NCBI GenBank assembly: GCA_005778405.1
Contig: SXOA01000174.1
Coordinates: 18,502 to 82,501, forward strand
Direction of reading: 5' to 3'
DNA: 64,000 bases
Source of the DNA: Planctomycetaceae bacterium
GTDB taxonomy: Bacteria > Planctomycetota > Planctomycetia > Pirellulales > Pirellulaceae
In this document: in pieces, positions 38,397 through 47,419 of the stretch
Layout of the letters: each line of letters begins with the position of its first letter
Position numbering within the stretch: the first letter of the stretch is position 1
Translations under genes and position numbers: made by a program
The notes under the pieces: generated by a model
What the model saw: only the letters and a program-made list of their open reading frames with translations
What the model was told of the DNA's origin: nothing
The model's database searches: none

Positions 38397-40040
38397 CTAT
38401 ACCTGATAAACCCCCACCTTAAACGGCTCGTCGCTGGCGTGGCGGGTGACGAGGGTTAGAGTGTCGATGAGCGTTTCTCGCGTGGTGGCGGGGTCGAGAA
38501 TGGCGTCCACCCAGCTGCGGGCGGCGGCGTAGCGGACGTCGGTTTGCCGCTCGTAGTCGCCGGCCACTTGCTCGCGGAGCTGCTCCAACTCGGCGGCATC
38601 GACTTGCTGCCCCTGTTTTTTCAGGCTGGCAACCATCACGTCGAGCAGGGTGCTGGTGGCCTGGACGGGGCCCATCACGGCGCAGCGGGCGGTGGGCCAG
38701 GCGAAGATAAAGCGGGGGTCAAAGGCCTTGCCGCAGAGGGCGTAGTTTCCCGCCCCGTAGCTGCCGCCGGTGAGCAGCGTGATCTTCGGCACGCGGCTGT
38801 TGCTGACCGCGCTGACGAGTTTGGCCCCGGCTTTGATGATGCCGGCCCGTTCGCTGTCGCGGCCGACCATGAAGCCGTTGACGTCCTGCAGGAACAGAAG
38901 GGGGAGCCAGTCCTGGTTGCAATTCATCACGAAGCGGGCGGCTTTCTCCGCGGAGTCCACATAGATGACGCCGCCGAACTGGTACTCGCCGCGGGCCGTT
39001 TTGATCCGGTGCCGCTGGTTGGCCACGATGCCGACGGGATAACCGCCGAGGCGGGCGGTGCCGCAGACGAGGGTCTGGCCGTACTCCGCCTTATATTCAT
39101 CGAACGAGCCAGCATCGACCAGGCACTGGAGCACGTCGCGGACTTCATAGTTGCGCTGCGGGTCGGCATTGATGAGGTGATGGAGGTCGCTGCCGGGGCG
39201 AGCGGGCTCGGCCGGGACGTGGCGGACGAAAGGATGCGGCGGCTGGGCATCATCGGGACGATGAGCGCCGACGAGACAGCGAATGCGTTCAAGGCAGGCT
39301 TCGTCATTGGGCTCGTGATAGTCGATAGTGCCGCTGATGGCGGCGTGCATCGCCGCGCCGCCGAGATCCTCGCTGGAAGCCTCCTGCCCGATGGCGCTCT
39401 TCACCAGTGCCGGTCCGGCGAGATACAGCCCCGAGCCTTCCGTCATCAGCAGCTTGTCGCAAAGGACCGGCAGGTACCCGCCGCCGGCGACGCAGTTTCC
39501 CATGATGGCCGCGATCTGTCCGATCCCCGCGGCCGAGAGGACGGCGTTGTTGCGAAAGATGCGGCCGAAGTCGTCCTCATCGGGAAACACATCCTCTTGC
39601 AGCGGCAGGAAGATGCCGGCCGAGTCCACGAGGTAAATCAGCGGCAAGCGATTGGCAAACGCAATTCGCTGCGCCCGCAATACCTTCTTCGCCGTTGCGG
39701 GAAAGAACGCTCCCGCCTTCACCGTAGCGTCGTTCGCCACAATCATGTGCCGCCTTCCGCCAACATCGCCAATGGTCGTCACCACTCCGGCGCACGGTGC
39801 TCCCCCCCACTTCTCATACATTCCCTGCGCGGCCCAAAGGCCAACCTCCAGCGGCACGGTGCCCGGGTCAATCAACTTCGCAATTCGCTCTCGCGCCGTC
39901 AGCCGGCCCTTGGCATGCTGCCGGTCGATGGCGGCTGGGCCACCGCCGAGCAGAATTTGGTCCTTTGCCAAAGTCAATTCCGCCAGGAGGGCCGGAATCC
40001 TCAAATCTGCGTTCGAGAGAGCTATATCGCTGGTGGTCAC
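38397..40040 (-). CDS. Acyl-CoA carboxylase beta (carboxyltransferase) subunit
   Basis: 547 residues if it begins at GTG 40040; no ATG is suitable and upstream residues are not family-like. Both crotonase-fold halves are present: N-terminal GGAPCAGVVTTIGDVGG, VANDATVKAGAFFP and CVAGGGYLP, and C-terminal LFLQDVNGFMVG, GGSYGAGNYALCG and FAWPTARCAVMGP. It resembles methylcrotonyl- and propionyl-CoA carboxylase subunits, transferring carboxyl from biotin to acyl-CoA in the cytosol. No biotin-carrier/carboxylase alpha subunit lies in the window, so the partner must be elsewhere. Which acyl-CoA is used is uncertain; the sequence looks closer to methylcrotonyl-CoA type. Confidence 0.9.
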   Translation of the reverse strand: MTTSDIALSNADLRIPALLAELTLAKDQILLGGGPAAIDRQHAKGRLTARERIAKLIDPGTVPLEVGLWAAQGMYEKWGGAPCAGVVTTIGDVGGRRHMIVANDATVKAGAFFPATAKKVLRAQRIAFANRLPLIYLVDSAGIFLPLQEDVFPDEDDFGRIFRNNAVLSAAGIGQIAAIMGNCVAGGGYLPVLCDKLLMTEGSGLYLAGPALVKSAIGQEASSEDLGGAAMHAAISGTIDYHEPNDEACLERIRCLVGAHRPDDAQPPHPFVRHVPAEPARPGSDLHHLINADPQRNYEVRDVLQCLVDAGSFDEYKAEYGQTLVCGTARLGGYPVGIVANQRHRIKTARGEYQFGGVIYVDSAEKAARFVMNCNQDWLPLLFLQDVNGFMVGRDSERAGIIKAGAKLVSAVSNSRVPKITLLTGGSYGAGNYALCGKAFDPRFIFAWPTARCAVMGPVQATSTLLDVMVASLKKQGQQVDAAELEQLREQVAGDYERQTDVRYAAARSWVDAILDPATTRETLIDTLTLVTRHASDEPFKVGVYQV

Positions 40041-40224
40041 AAAGGAGTCCCGCTGGGAGGGAAGGCACGGCGCAATTTGTTTGATAATTGTAGCTTCTGG
40101 CGGGGGGCGTGGAAAAACTGACCGGCCGCTACGACTATTTCTGGCGGTTCTTTCCTGCCCCTGACTCTTCCCGCTATAACAAACGGTCTCGACACCTCCC
40201 ATTCCATGATTCGCGGTAACTATT

Positions 40225-41103
40225 ATGCCCATTCAATTCTCCTGTCCCGCCTGCGGAAAACAGACAACGGTCGCCGACCAGTACGCCGGCCAATCTGGCC
40301 CCTGCGCGGGGTGCGGCAAGCCCGTCACCATTCCGTTTGCCGCGGGCGTTGCCCCCAAGTACCCGGCGTATCAAAGCTCGGGCTCCGGCGCAGCAGCCGC
40401 GGGAGCCGGTGTTGGCATCGTGGTGATCCTACTGGTCGTTGGCGGCGTGGTACTAGTGTGCGGCGGAATCATGGTCGCTCTGCTGCTCCCCGCGGTGCAA
40501 TCGGCCCGCGAAGCGGCTCGGCGGATGCAGTCCGCTAACAACCTCAAGCAGATCGGCATCGCCATGCACATGTATCACGACATTCACAAGGAATTTCCCC
40601 CGGCAGTCGTGAAAGATGCGGATGGGAAGCCGCTCTACAGCGGCATGGTCCTCCTGCTGCCGATGCTGGAGCAGCAGCGACTGTACGATCAATTCGACAA
40701 GAGCAAGGCCTGGGATTCTCCGGAAAACCTTGCTCTTTCCAGCATAAATATGGCGGTCTTCATGGATCCTTCCAACCCCAGTACCGCCCTTGGGCGGACG
40801 GACTATCTGATCATCACGGGAAAGAACAGCATTCTGGAAGACGTCCCCGGAATGAGACATGGACTGGAAACCGTTGTAGATGGGACCAGCAACACCATGC
40901 TGGTGATTGAGGTCAAGGGCAACGCCAGTTGGGCGGCCCCGAATACCTGGGATATTTCCAAACCCTTTGACGGCAGTCACCCGGGAGTGGTCCAGGCCGT
41001 TTTTGCGGACGGGAGCGTGCATGCGATCAGCAAGACGATCGACCCGGAAACGCTTCGCCGCCTGGTGGAGCGGAACGATGGCCTCGCGCCTGGCGACTTT
41101 TAA
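40225..41103 (+). CDS. Zinc-ribbon DUF1559 protein, copy 1
   Basis: 292 residues. The N-terminus is a zinc ribbon (CPACGKQTT at ~8 and CAGCGKP at ~29). A membrane helix follows (~55-80), then the DUF1559 mark [17 protein letters not shown] and [15 protein letters not shown]. Usual DUF1559 proteins instead begin with a type IV pilin-like FTLIELLVVIAIIA segment, which is replaced here. The C-terminal third, with DGTSNTML and ADGSVH, is the DUF1559 globular domain. The function of the family is not known. It heads a tandem array of three close paralogues. Confidence 0.88.
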   Translation: MPIQFSCPACGKQTTVADQYAGQSGPCAGCGKPVTIPFAAGVAPKYPAYQSSGSGAAAAGAGVGIVVILLVVGGVVLVCGGIMVALLLPAVQSAREAARRMQSANNLKQIGIAMHMYHDIHKEFPPAVVKDADGKPLYSGMVLLLPMLEQQRLYDQFDKSKAWDSPENLALSSINMAVFMDPSNPSTALGRTDYLIITGKNSILEDVPGMRHGLETVVDGTSNTMLVIEVKGNASWAAPNTWDISKPFDGSHPGVVQAVFADGSVHAISKTIDPETLRRLVERNDGLAPGDF

Positions 41104-41143
41104 TCGAACGAACCCGCAGTGCCTTTAGATTTGAGGAATCAAC

Positions 41144-42037
41144 ATGCCCATTCAATTCTCCTGTCCCGCTTGCGGTAAGCAGACCACGGTCGCCGACCAG
41201 TACGCTGGCCAATCGGGCCCCTGCGCAGGGTGCGGCAAGCCCGTCACCATTCCTTTCGCAGCGGGGCAGGCGGCCTATCCGGCTTATCAGAATTCCGGCG
41301 CCAGTGCTGGCGCAGCTGCCGGTGCAGCTGCCGCGGGGGCGGGACTCGGCATTGTCGTGATCCTGCTGGTCGTTGGAGCGGTGGTCCTGGTATGCGGCGG
41401 GGTGCTCGTGGCTTTGCTGCTCCCCGCGGTGCAAATGTCCCGCGAAGCTGCCAGGCGGGTGCAGTCCACCAACAACCTGAAACAGATCGTGCTGGCGATG
41501 CACATGTATCACGACGCACACCGCGCGCTTCCCCCGGCCGTCGTCAAGGACGCCAATGGCAAGCCGCTTTACAGCGGCATGGTCTGCCTGCTGCCGTACC
41601 TGGAACAGAAGGCGCTGTACGATCGGTTCGACAAGGACAGAGCCTGGGACTCACCGGAAAACCTCTCGCTCTCCAGCGTCAGCATGCCCCTCTTCATGGA
41701 CCCCTCCAACCCTCGCATCGCGGATGGGCACACCGACTATCTGCTCATCAGCGGCCCCAACAGCGCTCTCGAAGATGCGCCTGGGAATCGGCGAACCCTG
41801 ATGGACATCGTCGACGGCACCTCCAACACCATCCTCGTCATGGAGGTCAAAGGAAGCACCAGTTGGGCCGCGCCGAACACCTGGGATGTGACGAAGCCAC
41901 TCGACGGCAACCATCCCCAGGTGGTGATTGTCGGCTTCGCCGATGGGAGTGTGCGGACGATTCGCCGCGATATTGATCCGCAAACACTTCGCCGACTGGT
42001 GGAGCGGAACGATGGACAGGTCGTTGGGGAATTCTAG
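41144..42037 (+). CDS. Zinc-ribbon DUF1559 protein, copy 2
   Basis: 297 residues, GAGGA before the ATG. It is closely similar along its full length to copy 1, with [16 protein letters not shown], a longer Ala/Gly-rich hinge (~45-65), a membrane helix and LLLPAVQMSREAARRVQ. Four Cys of the ribbon are intact. It follows copy 1 by 40 bases. Differences concentrate in the hinge, suggesting the ribbon and globular parts are under constraint while spacer length varies. Confidence 0.88.
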   Translation: MPIQFSCPACGKQTTVADQYAGQSGPCAGCGKPVTIPFAAGQAAYPAYQNSGASAGAAAGAAAAGAGLGIVVILLVVGAVVLVCGGVLVALLLPAVQMSREAARRVQSTNNLKQIVLAMHMYHDAHRALPPAVVKDANGKPLYSGMVCLLPYLEQKALYDRFDKDRAWDSPENLSLSSVSMPLFMDPSNPRIADGHTDYLLISGPNSALEDAPGNRRTLMDIVDGTSNTILVMEVKGSTSWAAPNTWDVTKPLDGNHPQVVIVGFADGSVRTIRRDIDPQTLRRLVERNDGQVVGEF

Positions 42038-42101
42038 GAGCGGGGTGCCAAGACTCAGCTATGGCAGACGAATACTTGTAAATCACTTTGAGGATCTCAC
42101 C

Positions 42102-42962
42102 ATGCCCATTCAGTTTTCCTGTCCGCAGTGCGGCAAGCAGACCACGGTGGCCGACCAGTATGCCGGGCAATCCGGCCCCTGCGCCGGCTGCGGCAAGAAT
42201 GTGACGGTGCCGTTTTCCGCCGCACCGGCCTATCCCGTCGCTGGTGCCGCTGGCGGCGGAGCGGGGACGGCGATGATTGTGATCGGCGTCGTACTGCTCG
42301 GCGGGCTGTTGGTGTGCGGCGGAGTTGTCGCGCTCATCGCCATTCCGGGTGTCAGCCGCGTCCGTATGTCGGCCCAGCGAGCAAATTCGCAAAACAATCT
42401 CAGGCAGCTCGGCATTGCCATCCATAACTATCACGACACCTACCAGGAATTTCCCCCGGCCGTGGTGAAGGATGCCAACGGCAAACCGCTCTACAGCGGA
42501 CTGGTGCTGCTGTTGCCGTTCATGGAGCAACAGAACATTTATCAGCAGTTTGACCAGTCCAAAGCTTGGGACGATCCGGTCAATCGCAATGCGTCTCGTC
42601 AAATGATTCCGGCCTTCACGAACCCCGCCTCGACCGACAACCGCATGGGGCACTCCGACTACATGTTGGTCGGCGGACCCAACGCCATACTCTCGGAAAC
42701 GGGAAAGAACACGTTTGCCAATATTCTCGACGGCACCAGCAACACCATCATGGCCGTGGAAGTCGGCAGCGGAAACACACTGGAAAGCTGGGCCCAGCCC
42801 GTGACGTGGGATCCCTCCAAGCCGTTCAATGGCCCCGATCCGACAATGGTCAACGTGCTGTTCGGGGACGGCTCGGTCCGAGCGCTCCCCAAGACGACAC
42901 CTTTGCAAACGCTGCGGCTAATCAGCGACCGGCAAGATGGTCAGCCGGTGAATATCCCGTAG
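42102..42962 (+). CDS. Zinc-ribbon DUF1559 protein, copy 3
   Basis: 286 residues from ATG 42102 (GAGG upstream); a start at 41928 would overlap copy 2. The ribbon reads CPQCGKQTT and CAGCGKN. The pilin-like region has diverged to AIPGVSRVRMSAQRANSQNN, keeping NNLRQLGIAIHNYHD. It is the most divergent of the three, implying an older duplication. All three probably sit in the cytoplasmic membrane with the ribbon inside and the DUF1559 domain outside; orientation is inferred from the pilin analogy. Confidence 0.87.
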   Translation: MPIQFSCPQCGKQTTVADQYAGQSGPCAGCGKNVTVPFSAAPAYPVAGAAGGGAGTAMIVIGVVLLGGLLVCGGVVALIAIPGVSRVRMSAQRANSQNNLRQLGIAIHNYHDTYQEFPPAVVKDANGKPLYSGLVLLLPFMEQQNIYQQFDQSKAWDDPVNRNASRQMIPAFTNPASTDNRMGHSDYMLVGGPNAILSETGKNTFANILDGTSNTIMAVEVGSGNTLESWAQPVTWDPSKPFNGPDPTMVNVLFGDGSVRALPKTTPLQTLRLISDRQDGQPVNIP

Positions 42963-42982
42963 GGCCGGCGGCCAGATTTTTT

Positions 42983-43084
42983 GGCCACGGATTGAACGCG
43001 GATGGGCACGGATTGGTTAAGGCGCAGCAATGGAAAGGGACAGCCATTTACTTTCCGTGTTCAATCCGTGTTTCATCCGTGGCC
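42983..43084. repeat. Inverted CACGGATTGAA-type repeat
   Basis: Left arm 42983-43016 contains GGCCACGGATTGAAC and CACGGATTGG; right arm 43055-43084 contains GTTCAATCCGTG and CATCCGTGGCC. The arms are imperfect reverse complements built from short CACGGAT units. An inner hairpin GGAAAG/CTTTCC lies between. It separates the convergent DUF1559 and His-rich lipoprotein genes. Confidence 0.7.
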
Positions 43085-43093
43085 TGCTATTTC

Positions 43094-43636
43094 CTAATGC
43101 TTGTGGCCGGCGTGTCCGTGCTCGTCATGCTCTTCGAACTTCCCTTCATAGGCTTTGCCGTTCACATCGACGCGGATTTTTGCGGTGACCGTCTTGCCCA
43201 CGGTTTCGAGTTTTCCCAGCAGTTCCTTACTGGTCAATTCGAACTTGAAGGCGCTGGCCTTTTCGCCGGTGGTGCGGTCCACGGCGGCCAGTTCATACCC
43301 CTGCGTCTTGTCACCGGCCGTGATGTCAATGAAGACGCTGTCGGCACTGATAGGCACCGTTTTCTTGGCCGCGCCGTCGAGAATCCAAACGGTGATCGCC
43401 CCGTTTTCCTCGTGGTCCCACTCCACGTGGTACTCCTCCTTGATGGCTTGCCCCGGTTCCGCCAATTCCACCAGGTGCCCGCCGTGCGGCCCGGATTCCG
43501 CATGAGCATGGTCATGGGCATGCTCCTCGGCCTTGCCACCGCCGTTTTTGGCAGGCTTGTTTGGTCCGCCACAGCCGAAGAGCGATAGCCCAATCAACAC
43601 CAAGCCGGGGATGATCACAAAATGATAGCGAGACAT
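43094..43636 (-). CDS. Histidine-rich lipoprotein
   Basis: 180 residues with lipobox LFGC (~19-22). After the lipidated Cys comes EEHAHDHAHAESGPHGGH, a His-rich stretch likely to bind Zn, Cu or Ni, and the C-terminus again has EEHDEHGHAGHKH. The middle (~60-160) is a beta-rich domain without a family I can name. It probably handles metal at the outer face of a membrane. It lies 37 bases downstream of the ABC permease gene on the same strand, so export or metal handling may be linked, but no transporter signature for metals is present. Confidence 0.75.
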   Translation of the reverse strand: MSRYHFVIIPGLVLIGLSLFGCGGPNKPAKNGGGKAEEHAHDHAHAESGPHGGHLVELAEPGQAIKEEYHVEWDHEENGAITVWILDGAAKKTVPISADSVFIDITAGDKTQGYELAAVDRTTGEKASAFKFELTSKELLGKLETVGKTVTAKIRVDVNGKAYEGKFEEHDEHGHAGHKH

Positions 43637-43673
43637 AAGTAGCTCCGTGGTAAAAACGCTTCAAAATCCGTTT

Positions 43674-46007
43674 TCAAAACTGATGTCGCTCGATGTAAAC
43701 ACAGGCCAGCGCCAGCATCACAGTCACAAAAATAGCACTGCTCCAGACCGGCTGCCAGGGATTCAGGTTCCCGCGGGCCTGGGACAAGTCTCCTCGGAAA
43801 AGCCCTAAATCCGTGGTCTCCTTTTCGGTGATCAAAAACTGGACCGTATTATCAAGCTCTCCCGGCTTGGGAAAAACCGTGTAAATCGGGGAAACCAAAT
43901 AGTAGTAAACACTTTGCGAAGTTGTCATGGCAGGGGAGTATACCGTCTGCAACTTGAGATCCGCGATTTGGTAATCCGAAACACGGTTGATTCGGTCGGC
44001 CACGAGCAGCCGTTCCCCCTGGAAGGTAAAGCCGGAGATGTCTCCCTGGCCGCGAACGCTGGCCAGGCGGCAATCGCCGGACAGGGTATCAATCATCCAC
44101 AACCGTTGGTTGTGAAACAGAATGCCGACTTGCTTGCCATCCGGAGAACTGGCGATGGTCCGCGGCTGGCTGTGCGGCTCAAGCGGCTTTTCAGCGACGA
44201 GCGTCAGGTCTTTTGGCGACAGCAGCACAGCCTTGCCGTCCTCTCGGGAAACGACGACGTTGTTGCCGCCAATCGCGATCAAGGCCGCTTGATTCTCGTC
44301 GCCGGAAAACTTGTAAGTACCACTCTGGGAATAATTCCCCTTTTTGTCTTTGCTGAGCAAGTACGCCGTTCCGCGACTATAAACGGCGATATCCCCGGTG
44401 ATAGGATTCAGTGCCGCCGAAAGGGGCTCGGGAAAATTTAGCTTGTCGTCGGACATGACCCGGACAAACGGAGCGCGACTTGCAAAGGGAAGCGGCATCC
44501 CCAGAAACTTCATTTGGTTTTCCGCGGGCGAGGGCTTCCCTTGAAGACGAAAAACTCCACCCTTCGCGACGGCCAGCACAGACCCTTCGTGATCGACCAG
44601 AATCGCGGCCGTCTCGTCGGGAAGCGGTTGGGCTTCTTTGAACAGCCAACCTTCGCCGCCACGGGCAACCTGAAATGTGACCTGGCGACCACCCAGACCA
44701 AAGGGAGCCCGCCACCCTTCACCCAGTAAAAGCTGATCCGTCTGCGAATGATAGATGGGTCCAATGGTGACCGGCAGCCCGCCACGATCGTTACGAACAT
44801 GGATTCGCTCCCATTCGCTGGTTTCCGATTTCCAGCGCTGCATGACTCCCTGCTCGGTGATGCCAATCAGCGTGCCATCGGCCTCGACCACGCGCACCAG
44901 CCGCTGAGTCTGCACGACGAACGGCTCCATCACGCCAACTTTAATCACGCCGACGATAAAACAAAGCAGCCACAGCGTGATGCTCAGCACGACGGAAACC
45001 ACGGCGCTCTTCCAGATGATGCCTGTCAGCGCGGAAATCGAATAATAAATGCTGAACAGAAACAGAAAGATCGGAATGCACAACAGAATGCCGCGGTTCC
45101 AAATGCCGTACCGCAGCCCGGCAATCAGCCACAATCCCACGCAGAGGTATCCCACATTAAGCAGCGTGAAAGCGCACCCACCGACGAATTTCGACAGGTA
45201 TACCGCCGACCTTTGCACCGGCTTGCTGAGCAAGAGGTTGATGGAGCCCGGCTCAAACATCTGGGGAATCACGGGCGATGTCACCAGGATCGCGACGAAG
45301 ATTCCGACAATACCCACCAGAAACTTCATCAGCGTCGGCACCACAACCGACTTGATGAAGGAGTCGGTCTGCGTTTTGGTGAAAGGGAGACTTTCGCTGG
45401 TTTCCATCCACAAATACCCGACCGCGATGGATTCCTTCTCGCGGGGGTTGAACTCGCCGGGAATTGCCCCTTCGATCAGAATGCGATTGAGACGGGCCCG
45501 CTCATCAATGCTCAGCTTGTCGCGGCGGGCGATGTAATCGCGGGCCTCTTTGGGAAGCGACTCTTCCCGCCAGATTCCCGGGCGATAAAAATCGTCTTGC
45601 TGGACCAGTTCCTTTAGACCGGCATAAAGCGAGGCCATTCCTTGTAGGTACTCGCCAAAACCATTGCCGCCTCCCCCTCCATTCCCGCGCCGCCGATCAT
45701 TCTGGGCATCCTCAGGTCTGAACTGCTGGAACTTGATGAGGGTCTTTTGCCGCTCCTCATCCCACTGCGACCAGATCCGTTTGGCCGGCGAATCGATGGG
45801 AAGTACCGCCTGAGCCCGTAGTTTGGCCACGAACTGTTGCGGATCGCGAATATCCCCGCCCGAGAAGCCTGTCGTGAGCTTGGCCCGCACTCCCAAAGGA
45901 GCGATCAGGAGCAGGATAATGGTGATTACGCCGAGCAGGACCCACAACACGCGCGATGCGGTCGCTTCCCGAAACGAATCTTTGATGATCGCAAGGTAGG
46001 GTCGCAT
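43674..46007 (-). CDS. ABC-2 permease with propeller-like soluble domain
   Basis: 777 residues from ATG 46007, two bases after the ATPase stop, with GGTGGAG in the preceding codons. A first membrane helix (~20-40), a large extracytoplasmic segment (~45-220) and a set of helices (~225-360) with the FEPGSINLLLSKP motif identify an ABC-2-type permease. Then ~365-740 is soluble and looks like a WD40/PQQ-like beta-propeller: repeated strands such as TLIGITEQGVMQRW, TIASSPDGKQVGILF and GERLLVADRINRVS. A final helix (~750-772) closes the protein. This insertion is unusual. Substrate unknown. Confidence 0.82.
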   Translation of the reverse strand: MRPYLAIIKDSFREATASRVLWVLLGVITIILLLIAPLGVRAKLTTGFSGGDIRDPQQFVAKLRAQAVLPIDSPAKRIWSQWDEERQKTLIKFQQFRPEDAQNDRRRGNGGGGGNGFGEYLQGMASLYAGLKELVQQDDFYRPGIWREESLPKEARDYIARRDKLSIDERARLNRILIEGAIPGEFNPREKESIAVGYLWMETSESLPFTKTQTDSFIKSVVVPTLMKFLVGIVGIFVAILVTSPVIPQMFEPGSINLLLSKPVQRSAVYLSKFVGGCAFTLLNVGYLCVGLWLIAGLRYGIWNRGILLCIPIFLFLFSIYYSISALTGIIWKSAVVSVVLSITLWLLCFIVGVIKVGVMEPFVVQTQRLVRVVEADGTLIGITEQGVMQRWKSETSEWERIHVRNDRGGLPVTIGPIYHSQTDQLLLGEGWRAPFGLGGRQVTFQVARGGEGWLFKEAQPLPDETAAILVDHEGSVLAVAKGGVFRLQGKPSPAENQMKFLGMPLPFASRAPFVRVMSDDKLNFPEPLSAALNPITGDIAVYSRGTAYLLSKDKKGNYSQSGTYKFSGDENQAALIAIGGNNVVVSREDGKAVLLSPKDLTLVAEKPLEPHSQPRTIASSPDGKQVGILFHNQRLWMIDTLSGDCRLASVRGQGDISGFTFQGERLLVADRINRVSDYQIADLKLQTVYSPAMTTSQSVYYYLVSPIYTVFPKPGELDNTVQFLITEKETTDLGLFRGDLSQARGNLNPWQPVWSSAIFVTVMLALACVYIERHQF

Positions 46008-46009
46008 GT

Positions 46010-46996
46010 TTACTCCACCACTTCCGCGACGATTCCCAGGTACGCGTCTTCCAGCGTCGCCTGGTGGCGGCTGATGCCGAGGATGCTGATGCGGGCCATA
46101 CGGAGGCGGTCGATGAGTTGATCGACGTATTCCTGATCGGCGCTGCGGATATCCACCTGGTGCTCCACTTCGGAGAGGCTCTGCCACTTGGTCGTTTCCC
46201 AGCCGCCGAGGGCTTCGCGGATGGCCGAACCCGTGCCGGAAAGATGCAGTTGAATGTCCGCCAGTTTGGCGGGGTTGCCATTCGTCGCCGGAGCCGCCTG
46301 ATGCGTGGCGGTGAGCTCCTGCACGGAGCCGACTCGCTTGAGAATCCCCTTGTCGAGAATTGCCACTCGGTCGCAGACAAGCTGCACTTCCTGCAGGATA
46401 TGGCTGTTGAGGAAAATGGTTTTTCCTTCACGCTTGAGGTCGGTCAGAAAGCCGCGGACCTGGCTGCGGGCGAGCGGATCGAGGCCGTCGGTCGGCTCGT
46501 CGAAAATGAAAAGGTCGGGGTCGTGCAGCATGGCTTGGGCCAGGCCGAGTCGTTGCAGCATTCCTTTGGAATAGGTGCGGACGGGGTCTTTGGCCCGGGC
46601 CGCGATGCCGACTTTTTCCAGGAGCGGGCCGCGGCGTTCCTTGATAACCCGGGTCGAAACGCCACTGAGGTGGCCATAATATTCGAGTGCGGTATACCCG
46701 GTCAGGTGCCGGGGCACACGGAGATTCTCCGGCAGGTAACCAATCTTTTGCCGGGCCCTGCTGTCGCCGGCGGGAAAATCGAGCACTTGGGCGTCGCCGG
46801 CGGAGCGGCGGATGATCCCCAGCAGAATCTTGATGAACGTCGTCTTTCCCGCGCCATTTCCGCCAAGGAGGCCGAAGATCTCTCCCCGCTTCACTTCAAA
46901 CGAAATCCCCTTCAGCGCTTCCTGCCGTTTGCGGAAGAACACTCCCTCGGAATAAGTCTTGCGGAGGTCGGAGACGGCGATGGCGGAGGAAGACAC
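46010..46996 (-). CDS. ABC transporter ATP-binding protein
   Basis: 328 residues. Walker A is LLGGNGAGKTT (~44-53), signature YSKGMLQRLGLAQ (~150), Walker B LFIFDEPTDGLDP (~172-184) and H-loop NSHIL. A C-terminal ~90-residue extension follows the usual core. It powers the ABC-2 permease encoded directly downstream; together they are a two-gene exporter of the DRR/NatA type. A -10-like TATACT lies about 60 bases upstream on the minus strand. Confidence 0.95.
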   Translation of the reverse strand: MSSSAIAVSDLRKTYSEGVFFRKRQEALKGISFEVKRGEIFGLLGGNGAGKTTFIKILLGIIRRSAGDAQVLDFPAGDSRARQKIGYLPENLRVPRHLTGYTALEYYGHLSGVSTRVIKERRGPLLEKVGIAARAKDPVRTYSKGMLQRLGLAQAMLHDPDLFIFDEPTDGLDPLARSQVRGFLTDLKREGKTIFLNSHILQEVQLVCDRVAILDKGILKRVGSVQELTATHQAAPATNGNPAKLADIQLHLSGTGSAIREALGGWETTKWQSLSEVEHQVDIRSADQEYVDQLIDRLRMARISILGISRHQATLEDAYLGIVAEVVE

Positions 46997-47004
46997 GCGG
47001 GCGG

Positions 47005-47046
47005 GGCTCGGGATTGGAGGCTCGGGACGTGAGGCTCAGGACTTGG
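47005..47046. repeat. Three tandem 14-base repeats
   Basis: Units GGCTCGGGATTGGA, GGCTCGGGACGTGA and GGCTCAGGACTTGG follow without gap, just upstream of the ABC ATPase start codon. A C-rich inverted counterpart with CCCCGAACCCCGAG is at 47096-47135. Confidence 0.65.
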
Positions 47047-47056
47047 GGGTGGACCA

Positions 47057-47062
47057 AGTATA
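47057..47062 (-). promoter_or_regulatory. Possible -10 box for ABC operon
   Basis: TATACT on the minus strand, preceded by CG, about 60 bases before the ATPase start codon. No convincing -35 box at 17 bases, so weak. Confidence 0.25.
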
Positions 47063-47153
47063 ACGGGTATTCGCTGTTTCCGGGCGGGTATTGATTTTCC
47101 TACCCCAGCCCCGAACCCCGAGACCCCATCCCCCGTCTTTCAGAAATTACCTC

Positions 47154-47182
47154 TTGATTTTTGCCGCGGTTTCGAGAATTAT
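47154..47182 (+). promoter_or_regulatory. Candidate promoter of the small RNA
   Basis: TTGATT (47154-47159) and AATTAT (47177-47182) are 17 bases apart, each matching four or more consensus positions of the housekeeping promoter. A start near 47188 would make an RNA of about 260 bases ending at the terminator below. Confidence 0.4.
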
Positions 47183-47297
47183 TAGGTTGTCGACATCGGT
47201 TCGTGCTACGCAGCACGATTTACTAGGGGCCCGTAGTAGGCCGCTCTACGGCATATGGCTGAACCGGGATAAATCTTAGTGGGAAGGAGGTGGTCTA

Positions 47298-47342
47298 GTG
47301 AGTTTGAAGTATGTCTGTACCAGCCGAGGTGGCGCCACTTAG
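47298..47342 (+). CDS. 14-residue mini-ORF inside candidate RNA
   Basis: GTG start seven bases after AAGGAGG (47284-47290), the best ribosome-site match noticed in the window, encodes MSLKYVCTSRGGAT and stops at TAG. Another ATG frame (47311-47469, 52 codons) overlaps it at +1. Either it is a translated leader or small peptide, or the purine tract is structural. Confidence 0.4.
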   Translation: MSLKYVCTSRGGAT

Positions 47343-47419
47343 GTCGCCGGCGGGTTGCCCAAGCGGCAAGCCACCAAACAAACCTCGTCGGGATCACCTG
47401 ATCTTTACGAGCTACCTGG

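Noticed and set aside
38544..40121. Long plus-strand frame opposite the carboxylase gene
   Set aside because: The carboxylase frame has clear family motifs throughout; this is antisense.
42962..42985. GGCC-GGC-GGCC followed by TTTTTT as terminator of the DUF1559 array
   Set aside because: A four-base stem with intervening AGA is too weak to call.
47380..47415. ACCTGATC resembling part of a TPP riboswitch
   Set aside because: The CUGAGA motif and the rest of the core are missing, and no thiamine gene follows on that strand.
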